A DNA stretch of 5,483 nt, taken from the NCBI GenBank assembly GCA_014523515.1, contig JAATVJ010000016.1, positions 1 through 5,483 on the forward strand, read 5' to 3'. Source of the DNA: Nitrososphaerales archaeon TH1177. GTDB lineage: Archaea; Thermoproteota; Nitrososphaeria; Nitrososphaerales; Nitrososphaeraceae. Below the pieces are notes generated by a model that was not told the origin of the DNA, did not search any database, and saw only the letters and a program-made list of their open reading frames with translations. Positions 1-4,915 of this stretch are shown here, piece by piece; position 1 is the stretch's first letter; the number at the start of each line of letters is the position of its first letter. Both the position numbers and the translations under genes were made by a program.

Positions 1-87
1 AGGCTGATCTATTGTATTAGTAGTAGATGTTAGTTTATCTAATTCTCTTTTATAATCATCAGAATTTTTAGATGAATATTCAGCCAT
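1..87 (-). CDS. 5' end of an unrecognised protein gene, truncated by the window edge
   Basis: A minus-strand frame is open from here to the left edge. It encodes a hydrophilic N-terminus beginning MAEYSSKNSDDYKREL and continuing to ...NTIDQP, 29 residues in all, rich in Ser, Asp, Lys and Thr, with no signal peptide or membrane segment. I do not recognise the family. An in-frame ATG lies four codons upstream (position 99). I prefer the ATG at 87 because a TATA-like box (TTTTTATA on the minus strand, 112-119) is centred about 28 bases before it, which fits a leaderless archaeal transcript, while it is only about 16 bases before the upstream ATG. Too little is visible to assign a function. The start and coding status are moderately supported. 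Confidence 0.55.
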   Translation of the reverse strand, partial: MAEYSSKNSDDYKRELDKLTSTTNTIDQP

Positions 88-111
88 TTCAAATATCATT
101 ATATTTAATAA

Positions 112-119
112 TATAAAAA
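112..119 (-). promoter_or_regulatory. TATA-like box for the left-edge minus-strand gene
   Basis: TTTTTATA read on the minus strand, centred about 28 bases before the ATG at 87. The same octamer stands before the peptidase gene and before the hairpin region on the plus strand. It is a motif match in AT-rich DNA, so chance is a real alternative. Confidence 0.4.
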
Positions 120-150
120 CAATTTTTTAAAATTATTCTAAAAATAAACT

Positions 151-158
151 TTTTTATA
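151..158 (+). promoter_or_regulatory. TATA-like box upstream of the hairpin-rich non-coding stretch
   Basis: TTTTTATA on the plus strand predicts a transcription start near 181, ten bases before the first stem of the hairpin pair. No protein gene begins at that distance: the first ATG (194-196) is followed at once by TAA. A product, if there is one, would be an RNA or a long leader. Confidence 0.3.
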
Positions 159-180
159 AAAGCCATGTCCTTCTTAAGGA

Positions 181-381
181 GAACATTATAACAATGTAAA
201 AGCCTATGGTGATGTGAGGGTTTGCATTGTAGAAGTAATATGTCATACACTGAATTGATGGTTGTTATGGTGTATGATGCCTAGGAATTTTAGATTGCAG
301 TGTTCAATCAAACCCTGACAATTTCTGATAATAATATACCATTATTAGTGAAGAGAAATATATTATATGGGCTGTTTTTTT
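181..381 (+). ncRNA. Candidate structured non-coding RNA or long untranslated leader
   Basis: This stretch of roughly 330 bases between the left-edge gene and the peptidase has no convincing protein gene. It holds two consecutive hairpins. The first pairs 191-200 with 221-230: ten pairs, one of them G-U, and the loop has a further CCT/AGG pairing. The second pairs TCATACAC (243-250) with GTGTATGA (270-277) perfectly and can extend by G-U pairs on both sides. A smaller TAATAAT/ATTATTA stem-loop follows (about 331-349). A TATA-like box precedes the region at 151-158, and a run of seven T at 375-381 could stop transcription. I recognise no RNA family. An alternative is a decayed gene, since short frames such as 178-255 read smoothly but lack starts. 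The end points are inferred. Confidence 0.2.
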
Positions 382-393
382 ATCTGACTCTTC

Positions 394-401
394 TTTTTAT
401 A
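394..401 (+). promoter_or_regulatory. TATA-like box of the M48 peptidase gene
   Basis: TTTTTATA, centred about 30 bases before the ATG at 428. A start point of a few bases before the ATG, and so a leaderless or very short-leader mRNA, would follow. There is no Shine-Dalgarno sequence before this ATG. Confidence 0.4.
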
Positions 402-427
402 GAAGACTTTAACATATAATAAATATA

Positions 428-1042
428 ATGTTAAATATTAAATCTTGTCAAGATTTTGTCAATTGGATATTAAGTAATCGTTTACTAATTAACAATCACA
501 ATGTTATTGTAATAAATACAAAAACTTCGCTTATTGCAAGTGCATTTGGTATTAATTCTACTATTTGGCCTATTATTACCAAAGGAATTATTCTAATTAA
601 TTTAGATGATCTATATCAACGACAGTTTACAGAAAAAGAAATTCAGTTTATTCTTGCTCATGAAACAGCACATATCTATAAAAATCATAGTTTAAATACA
701 TTGATGTGGAATATAATAGAACGGCTTCTAATAAATTTAGAGTATAACTCACCATTAATTGTAGAGACATTCAAAGGATTTCTAGAATTACTAAGTCCTA
801 ATAATCTTCCACACAATGCAGAAGATTTAAAAAATAATGAATATGAAGCAGATTTAATTGCATTAAATTATGTAACAGGGGATCTTCGAAATGCAATTTC
901 GTGTCTACAAAAATTGTCTAATAATGATCCAAATTCACCTTCACATACTTGGGAACTTTTTAATTTGAACCTTCCAGCAATGACGTTAAAGCAGCGAATT
1001 GATGTATTGAAAGAACGCTATTATTCCTTTAGAACCCTTTAA
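428..1042 (+). CDS. Small soluble M48-family zinc metallopeptidase
   Basis: Predicted zinc-dependent endopeptidase of the M48 (HtpX/Ste24/Oma1-like) superfamily, 204 residues. The active-site helix LAHETAHI carries HExxH at residues 78-82 (His78, Glu79, His82). The third ligand is probably Glu138 in NEYEAD, matching the family's ExxAD motif with Asp142. Upstream, ASAFGINS...GIILINLDDL (about 38-62) fits the strands and the Asn/Ala-Phe region that precede the M48 helix. No signal peptide or membrane segment is visible, so unlike HtpX or Ste24 it should be a cytosolic minimal catalytic domain. The substrate is unknown. It stands alone, with a TATA-like box about 30 bases upstream and no Shine-Dalgarno site. 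Six of its seven arginines use CGN codons, unlike the all-AGA DUF421 gene nearby, though its GC is equally low. The fold assignment is strong; its cellular role is not known. Confidence 0.85.
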   Translation: MLNIKSCQDFVNWILSNRLLINNHNVIVINTKTSLIASAFGINSTIWPIITKGIILINLDDLYQRQFTEKEIQFILAHETAHIYKNHSLNTLMWNIIERLLINLEYNSPLIVETFKGFLELLSPNNLPHNAEDLKNNEYEADLIALNYVTGDLRNAISCLQKLSNNDPNSPSHTWELFNLNLPAMTLKQRIDVLKERYYSFRTL

Positions 1043-1050
1043 ATTTCTAA

Positions 1051-1248
1051 TTTGACTTTTTTACATTCAGGATTTTTAGTGAGTCTAATACACTTTACAA
1101 AACTAACAATCTATCAATTACAAAAGAAACGCCTAAAGAAGTAAAACTAAGAATAAACATTCCTATATATGTTCATAAAAAAATAAAGGATATGTATGTT
1201 GGAGCAATGATCGGGGGCTTGATTTCGCATTATAACAGGATTCGGTAA
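1051..1248 (+). pseudogene. Start-less open frame, possible gene remnant
   Basis: Directly after the peptidase stop a plus-strand frame stays open for 65 codons to TAA at 1246-1248, with no ATG, GTG or TTG before its last third. Its middle part reads as plausible protein: ETPKEVKLRINIPIYVHKKI (about residues 26-45), then a Gly-rich DMYVGAMIGGLISHYNRIR tail. The charged-to-beta pattern KLRINIPIYVHKKIK faintly recalls the start of a ribbon-helix-helix DNA-binding domain, but I cannot confirm this. It may be the 3' remnant of a lost gene, or chance. A second, shorter frame (GTG at 1079, 21 codons) overlaps it. I recognise no family. Confidence 0.2.
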
Positions 1249-1367
1249 CATAATATTAAAAATTATTGTTATATAATAAATTATCTCAATATTGAAATTT
1301 TAACTCCAAATAAAAAGTGAATTTATTTATTTAAATTTAAGATTGTATTTATTGAGATATAATTTTA
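1249..1367. other. AT-rich spacer with a 10-bp inverted repeat
   Basis: This completes the gap of about 325 bases between the peptidase and the DUF421 gene. It contains no gene that I can support. TATCTCAATA at 1282-1291 is perfectly complementary to TATTGAGATA at 1350-1359, which could form a long-range stem in the 3' untranslated region of the minus-strand DUF421 transcript. T-rich minus-strand tracts (for example around 1311-1316) could terminate that transcript. Confidence 0.3.
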
Positions 1368-2000
1368 TTAGTTTTTTACATCAACATAAAATTTGTTATG
1401 GCTATAGTCAAATATAGATTGAGTCGAAGATATAATACATGAATCCGTATTGAATATTTTGCATTTTATATATAAATGGTTATGTAGATTTTTTCTATTT
1501 TTTTTGACAAAACTTACTTGACCATTAATTTCCAAATGTGATGATTTTATCTCTGAAATATCATCAGTTCCAGTTAATCTCAAATAAGATTCTAACTCTT
1601 TTCTTGATATTTTTGCTTTTTTCATTGCCTCATCTATGATCTTACCATCCTTTACTAATAATATTGGATCTGGTTCTATAGCTTTGCTAAATTTATTATA
1701 TCTTGTAGTTAGATAATCATATATTTTGAATATTGCTATTGCTATAATAACCACTGTAAATCCTTGAGGTATAGATGTTTGAGATGGATTTAACATTGAT
1801 TGACCTACTGCCTCCCCTAATCCTAGTATTATTATTAGTTCAATAGTGCTCAATTGACCCATTCCTTTATTTCCAAGCCATCTTATTACAAATATAATTA
1901 AAAATGCAACAATTGTTGTACTGAAGGTAACTGCAACTAGAGTGTTAAAGTCTATGTTTAATGCATTTTCTATAATTTTAGATAGTGATTCTATTGGCAT
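1368..2000 (-). CDS. DUF421 / YetF-family membrane protein
   Basis: Integral membrane protein of the DUF421 (YetF/YkjA-like) family, 210 residues, with no settled biochemical role. Three N-terminal hydrophobic helices are visible at about 19-39, 52-69 and 79-97. Between the first two lies the family motif RWLGNKGMGQLSTIE (40-54), followed by GLGEAVGQS (60-68). The C-terminal soluble domain has the family hallmarks PILLVKDGKI (112-121), the ISRKELESYLRLTG helix (131-144), and HLEINGQVSF (155-164). The last 40 residues form a lineage-specific tail. Length and order are normal. The ATG at 2000 fits a TATA-like element about 27 bases upstream and has no Shine-Dalgarno site, suggesting a leaderless message. 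All five arginines are AGA, giving a native codon reference for the window. The family call is very secure. Confidence 0.93.
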   Translation of the reverse strand: MPIESLSKIIENALNIDFNTLVAVTFSTTIVAFLIIFVIRWLGNKGMGQLSTIELIIILGLGEAVGQSMLNPSQTSIPQGFTVVIIAIAIFKIYDYLTTRYNKFSKAIEPDPILLVKDGKIIDEAMKKAKISRKELESYLRLTGTDDISEIKSSHLEINGQVSFVKKNRKNLHNHLYIKCKIFNTDSCIISSTQSIFDYSHNKFYVDVKN

Positions 2001-2022
2001 ATACTCAACTATTTACCTTAGT

Positions 2023-2034
2023 TATAATATTATA
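2023..2034 (-). promoter_or_regulatory. TATA-like palindrome of the DUF421 gene
   Basis: TATAATATTATA is a perfect 12-base palindrome whose centre lies about 28 bases before the DUF421 ATG, the expected place for an archaeal TATA box on a leaderless transcript. It overlaps an inverted repeat, TATAGTA (2031-2037) with TACTATA (2046-2052), separated by eight bases. This sits at the BRE/upstream edge and could be an operator. Confidence 0.4.
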
Positions 2035-2069
2035 GTATAGTTAGTTACTATACAACAATTAATAGAAAA

Positions 2070-2234
2070 TCAAGAGCCTACAATAGTTGAATGTTCCACT
2101 TTCATACAATTTCCTGGTGGACAAGTTTTGCGGCATTTAGATGTCTCTCCTTCCTTCTTTACTACTGCAAAAAACATGTATATGAACCAGATATAGTAGG
2201 GGCTCGGAGGATAGTCAACTGCTGATTTTGACAC
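2070..2234 (-). CDS. Small cysteine-containing protein with a GTG start (54 residues), unrecognised
   Basis: A minus-strand frame of 54 codons starting at GTG reads as a coherent small protein. It has a Pro/Ser/Tyr-rich start (SKSAVDYPPSPYY, 2-14), a short aromatic-hydrophobic segment IWFIYMFFAVV (15-25) that could touch or cross a membrane, a charged KKEGETSK linker, and a Cys cluster CRKTCPPGNC (34-43, spacing C-x3-C-x4-C) followed by MKVEHST. The Cys and His48 could bind metal, which is inference. The GTG is supported by a TATA-like box TTATAAAT (minus strand, 2257-2264) centred 26-27 bases before it, a textbook leaderless layout. An internal ATG at residue 20 is the alternative start. I recognise no family. 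Competing plus-strand frames (2041-2196 without a start, 2091-2225) look less convincing. It diverges from the next gene. Confidence 0.45.
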   Translation of the reverse strand: MSKSAVDYPPSPYYIWFIYMFFAVVKKEGETSKCRKTCPPGNCMKVEHSTIVGS

Positions 2235-2253
2235 AATTTTGTAGTTCTCTATT

Positions 2254-2568
2254 ATGATTTATAATATATCAATAGAAAATTATATTAAAAAAATGAAACA
2301 ATATCATAAAAGATTTTATCTATATGGAAAAACAGTTCCAGAATTACTTGATAAAGTAAATGAGTTTACAAAACAATACAGTGTTGGAAACATCTTTGAT
2401 GTATCAATAACTGAAGTATTAGAGAAAGAAATAGAATCTCATACAAATTATGAGAATGGCAATGAAGTTGATAATAATAATAATAATAATCCTTCTGATA
2501 ATAGAATAAAAACTACTATTTTTAAATATTCTTATTATGCAATAGTTCTGATTTTAATAGAGGAATAA
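2254..2568 (+). CDS. Orphan hypothetical protein of up to 104 residues
   Basis: I do not recognise this protein. The N-terminal 60 residues are mixed charged and aromatic (KQYHKRFYLYGKTVPELLDK, 15-34) and predicted to be largely helical, ending in EVLEKEIES. A hydrophilic linker follows with six consecutive Asn (74-79) encoded by a pure AAT repeat. The last stretch, IFKYSYYAIVLILIEE (89-104), is hydrophobic and could be a C-terminal membrane anchor. Two starts are possible. ATG 2254 gives 104 residues, but no good TATA box precedes it. ATG 2293 (residue 14) gives 91 residues and has a TATA element about 30 bases upstream. I keep the outer limit and regard 2293 as at least as likely. It diverges from the 54-residue gene. 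Codon use is native AT-rich. Reality as a gene is moderately supported. Confidence 0.55.
   Translation: MIYNISIENYIKKMKQYHKRFYLYGKTVPELLDKVNEFTKQYSVGNIFDVSITEVLEKEIESHTNYENGNEVDNNNNNNPSDNRIKTTIFKYSYYAIVLILIEE
2257..2268. promoter_or_regulatory. Shared TATA element between divergent small genes
   Basis: ATTTATAATATA can be read as a TATA box on both strands. On the minus strand TTATAAAT is centred 26-27 bases before the GTG at 2234. On the plus strand it lies about 29-32 bases before an in-frame ATG at 2293. It overlaps the first codons of the longest version of the plus-strand frame. Confidence 0.35.
2471..2490 (+). repeat. AAT trinucleotide microsatellite within a coding region
   Basis: A pure run of AAT/ATA triplets encodes Asn74-Asn79 of the orphan protein. 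Triplet slippage would change the length of the Asn run without breaking the frame. Confidence 0.8.
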
Positions 2569-3164
2569 ATAAGATATTTTATGCATATGAATTATTACAT
2601 TTTATAATTTATTGGTTATAGAAGGACAATCAATTTATTAGCCAAAGGGATTCTGAGGGCTTTGACTATGACATGTAATTGGAATCAATATACTGGTATT
2701 TGTTAATTTGGTAACTTATTTGAATATTCTCCAAACAAATTTCTAATATACTATAAAAAAATATTAGTGAGATTTGAATCGTTCGATTAAGTGGGATTAG
2801 GTACTTAATAGAGGGAATAATAAAAGATATTTACGAATTCTTATTATTTTATTTTATTGCCTTTTTGGCAGATATTTTAAATAATTGCTATCTAAATAAT
2901 GTTAATTAACAAATTTTTTTGTTTACATTATTGATTATGGACAAATATTATTATTGAATCTATTAATACCTTTCTTTTAGACATTTCATTTAACAAAATA
3001 AATAAATCAATTATGAATAGAAATTTTTATATCCTAAACAATTAAATTTTATTTTATTTTATTTAACTGAATGTATTATATCTTCTTAGGAATTAGTTAT
3101 AATTTTCTGTTATTTAATAGTAATAATACATATATATAGTAATGCATCGGCTGGAATTAGAAGT
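2569..3164. other. Long AT-rich spacer with small hairpins and no supportable gene
   Basis: No gene with a start codon and promoter is evident on either strand. Around 2608-2706 a plus-strand frame reads smoothly (RRTINLLAKGILRALTMT...) and, overlapping it, a minus-strand frame (2638-2715) ends ITCHSQSPQNPFG. Both lack ordinary starts, so I treat them as chance or remnants. AATAATAA (2816-2823) pairs with TTATTATT (2841-2848), and TGCC-TTTTT-GGCA forms a small stem-loop at 2858-2870. A short hairpin AATCG-TT-CGATT sits near 2778-2789. Around 3046-3064 there is a period-5 ATTTT repeat. The composition turns GC-richer from about 3140, at the edge of the propeller gene. Confidence 0.5.
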
Positions 3165-3257
3165 TTACCGCAGTAGAACAGGAGAAGCGTCAATACGAAT
3201 GCCGAAGAGGCTATAAGGTTTTCGTCGTATGTCCTGTCCTTTTTGATAGCGTGCCTA
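3165..3257 (-). pseudogene. Orphaned 3' end of the Yellow-family gene beyond an in-frame TAG
   Basis: Immediately after the TAG at 3255-3257 the propeller frame stays open for 29 codons to TAA at 3165-3167, encoding ARYQKGQDIRRKPYSLFGIR followed by IDASPVLLR. This is the normal end of the family, which typically reads NQLHRQ...G.D.R.KPY.LFRI. Reading TAG as the expected Gln (CAG) would restore a 383-residue protein, so a single C-to-T change explains the stop. A second departure is LFG where the family usually has LFR. The conclusion rests on direct reading of the frame plus knowledge of the family's C-terminus. Confidence 0.85.
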
Positions 3258-4316
3258 TCGGTGTAATTGGTTTGCTGTAACATACAGGTATCCATCCTTC
3301 GCAACAGAGAGTGTATCAGGCCATAAGAGACGCGGATCATGTACTACCGTTTCATATTCTCTATTACTAGGGCGACGTCGTAGGATTGTATTGTGTTCAT
3401 AGTTTGTTAAATAAATATTACCTATTGCGTCAGATTCCAATCCGTCAGAGGCGCCTCCTTTATCTCCCTCATCAGTCACAGTCTCGGATGCTTTTTGGTC
3501 ATCTAGCGATCGATCGACTAATGTATTAGTGTCCACGCTGTAAAGCTTACGACTACCAAGTGGACAATAATAAAGACGAGAGCCATCTGCACTGATAGCA
3601 ATACCGTCAGAGCCCATGCTAGCACCTTGCTTTATCGATCCATCCGATTCGTGCTCTAAGAAGGGTCTTCCTTCTACAATAGGAAGAAATGTTTGCAACT
3701 CCTCTGCCTTAGTTGAGGGATGGTCATGCAGGCGACGCCAACTCTCGCCTGATGCCAAGTCTACTACAATGATTCCGTTTGGTCCTTTTTGGGATGAGTC
3801 TGTGATGAATGCCATACCTTGGTTACCTCGTCGTAGGTCAAAACGTACATCATTGAGATAGGTAGTGGGCAAAGCCACATCTTGGGGAAAGAGAATCTTC
3901 TTGACAACCTTATCATTGTTTAAATCAACACAGACCATCTTTGGTCCTCCGAATTTGGTTGGCTGAAAAAGAGGACTACCGGTATCGAGAATCCATAGAC
4001 GATCTGCAGGATCGATAACTACTGATTGCACTGATACAAGCGCCTTAGCCAGATCATTTGGATCAGTTTGATTAAATGTCTCATCAGGATATGCAACCAA
4101 CTTACCATTATTTATTTCGGCGACCGTAAATCGTACATCATCTCCCCACTTTGGAAAGTTGACAAAAATGCGTCCTTTATGCGAAACAGTCACACCAGTT
4201 GGCATCGCTCCGTTAAAGTAAAATACAGGTTCTAATACGCCCAGTGGCTCGTCTGTTGGTAATTCTTGCATTGAAATATGATTTGATGTTATATCTTTCT
4301 GACGATTAATTGACAT
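3255..4316 (-). CDS. Major royal jelly / Yellow-family beta-propeller protein, cut short by a premature TAG
   Basis: Member of the MRJP/Yellow family (often labelled L-dopachrome tautomerase-related; distantly like SMP-30/gluconolactonases), a six-bladed beta-propeller. The function of microbial members is not established. Family motifs in order are: PTGVTVSHKGRIFVNFPKWGD (39-59), RLWILDTG (106-113), YLNDVRFDLRRGNQGMAFIT (153-172), GSDGIAISADGSRLYYCPLG (235-254), GASDGLESDAIGNIYLTNYE (288-307), and LLWPDTLSVAKDGYLYVTANQLHR (330-353). There is no signal peptide, so it would be cytosolic. The frame stops at TAG right after LHR, 30 residues short of the usual end, so the last blade cannot close normally. 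Sampled lines are 28-29 GC per 60 bases against 12-17 in native lines. Arginine is mainly CGN, and an AAGGAG ribosome site precedes the ATG. Together these point to recent transfer from bacteria. The family call is very secure. Confidence 0.93.
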   Translation of the reverse strand: MSINRQKDITSNHISMQELPTDEPLGVLEPVFYFNGAMPTGVTVSHKGRIFVNFPKWGDDVRFTVAEINNGKLVAYPDETFNQTDPNDLAKALVSVQSVVIDPADRLWILDTGSPLFQPTKFGGPKMVCVDLNNDKVVKKILFPQDVALPTTYLNDVRFDLRRGNQGMAFITDSSQKGPNGIIVVDLASGESWRRLHDHPSTKAEELQTFLPIVEGRPFLEHESDGSIKQGASMGSDGIAISADGSRLYYCPLGSRKLYSVDTNTLVDRSLDDQKASETVTDEGDKGGASDGLESDAIGNIYLTNYEHNTILRRRPSNREYETVVHDPRLLWPDTLSVAKDGYLYVTANQLHR

Positions 4317-4325
4317 GGTTATTTG

Positions 4326-4331
4326 CTCCTT
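4326..4331 (-). promoter_or_regulatory. Bacterial-type Shine-Dalgarno site of the propeller gene
   Basis: AAGGAG on the minus strand, nine bases before the ATG at 4316, which is ideal bacterial spacing. The other well-supported genes in the window lack such a site and look leaderless, so this signal probably arrived with the gene. It confirms the chosen start. Confidence 0.75.
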
Positions 4332-4657
4332 GTCTATGATTGCTTATTAATTCCGATTGTGAAAATAAAATATACTGAAAAGCAAGAAATATTGAATTTT
4401 GGAATAGTATAGTATTTACTTTTTTATTGTAAGTATGAATATTCTTTTTATTCAATGTGTTACTATATATAGGAAATATATGATATAACAGTTTTTTGTG
4501 TATAAACTTTAGGAAAAGCAATTATAATATATTTTTTGATTGTAATACAAAAAAGATAGAATCCACCAATACTAAAATAGCTGATTCCAAAAACAAAAGA
4601 TATTCTAGAAAAGATAGTTAAAAAGTGAAAATTTTAGCTCAAGGTACATTTATACAG

Positions 4658-4673
4658 ATAATAATAATAATAA
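4658..4673. repeat. ATA trinucleotide microsatellite
   Basis: Five ATA triplets plus one base lie in non-coding DNA, the same repeat type as the coding AAT run in the orphan gene. Confidence 0.7.
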
Positions 4674-4688
4674 AAATCTAAAAAGTGC

Positions 4689-4712
4689 ATCATTTCTAGA
4701 AGCAGAAATGAT
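4689..4712. terminator. Terminator-like hairpin, possibly bidirectional
   Basis: ATCATTTCT (4689-4697) pairs perfectly with AGAAATGAT (4704-4712) around a six-base loop. On the plus strand it runs into TTTTC. On the minus strand it is followed by GCACTTTTTAGATTTTT. The stem has few G-C pairs. Its position fits the end of a minus-strand transcript from the 41-codon frame next to it. Confidence 0.4.
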
Positions 4713-4789
4713 TTTCAATTCTTCATATCAAATATTTAAAAGAATCAAAACTTGAGTAGAATATTCGGGTTAGCAGCAAAGATAAGATA

Positions 4790-4915
4790 TTAATCAGCTA
4801 TTCCACCAATATACGCACAGTAATCAAATTTATCTATTTGGGAATTACAATAAATGCAATACCTATGTTTATTATAATCTATATCACTAGATTTCAAGTA
4901 TGTCTTCAGGATCAT
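4790..4915 (-). CDS. Possible 41-residue zinc-ribbon-like protein, antisense to the channel gene's start
   Basis: A minus-strand frame of 41 codons runs from ATG to TAA. After a polar start (MILKTYLKSSDIDYNKHR) it reads YCIYCNSQIDKFDYCAYIGG (19-38). This resembles the common archaeal zinc ribbon of form CxxC...FC..CGG, with Cys20, Cys23 and Cys33, but the fourth Cys is replaced by Ile36. Metal binding would therefore be incomplete, and the frame may be a decayed ribbon. Its first five codons and part of the sixth overlap the first bases of the TMEM175 gene on the other strand. A TATA-like TTTTATAA (4926-4933, minus) is only about 14 bases before the ATG, too near for a leaderless start, so the start is doubtful. 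I give this limited weight. Confidence 0.33.
   Translation of the reverse strand: MILKTYLKSSDIDYNKHRYCIYCNSQIDKFDYCAYIGGIAD
4868..4878 (+). promoter_or_regulatory. TATA-like box of the TMEM175-family gene
   Basis: TTTATTATAAT, with its core ATTATAAT centred 25-26 bases before the ATG at 4900, fits a leaderless archaeal transcript. No Shine-Dalgarno site precedes the ATG. Confidence 0.45.

Larger units (their letters stand above)
4332..4789. other. AT-rich spacer upstream of the propeller gene
   Basis: No protein gene that I can support lies here. On the minus strand, 4403-4435 contains TTACAA and TATACT about 15 bases apart, which could be a bacterial-style promoter carried in with the propeller gene; in such AT-rich sequence this is weak. 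An (ATA)n run lies at 4658-4673, and a strong hairpin at 4689-4712. TCCACCAATA occurs at 4562-4571 and again at 4802-4811, and AATAGCTGATT (4576-4586) recurs inverted at 4792-4802. Confidence 0.4.

Noticed and set aside
176..196. AAGGAG followed by ATG-TAA, a start-stop minimal frame
   Set aside because: The spacing is 12 bases, and the predicted transcription start near 181 would exclude the AAGGAG from the RNA; chance is more likely.
209..318. C/D-box-like motifs (GTGATGT, CTGA, TTGATGG, CTGA)
   Set aside because: The C box is imperfect and the spacings between boxes are far longer than in archaeal C/D guide RNAs.
2091..2225. A 44-codon plus-strand ATG frame and a start-less plus frame (2041-2196)
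   Set aside because: Both lie opposite the 54-residue minus-strand frame, which reads as better protein and has a correctly placed TATA box; these two have no promoter or start support.
2770..2810. A tRNA-like stretch around TTGAATCGTTCGATTAAG
   Set aside because: No acceptor stem, anticodon arm or complete T-arm can be drawn; only a five-pair hairpin is present.
3255..3257. TAG as a pyrrolysine codon
   Set aside because: The position is expected to be Gln in a family unrelated to methylamine metabolism, and no pyl genes are in the window; a simple CAG-to-TAG mutation is enough.
3110..3340. A 76-codon minus-strand frame overlapping the end of the propeller gene
   Set aside because: It is out of frame with the well-supported propeller gene and its orphaned tail, has no recognisable motif, and its first third lies inside the coding sequence.
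3616..3861. An 81-codon plus-strand frame
   Set aside because: It lies wholly antisense inside the propeller gene and reads as a shadow of that gene's GC-richer codons.
4306..4521. A 71-codon minus-strand frame upstream of the propeller gene
   Set aside because: It is low-complexity AT-rich translation (Ile, Phe, Asn, Lys), overlaps the propeller start and its Shine-Dalgarno site, and has no motif.
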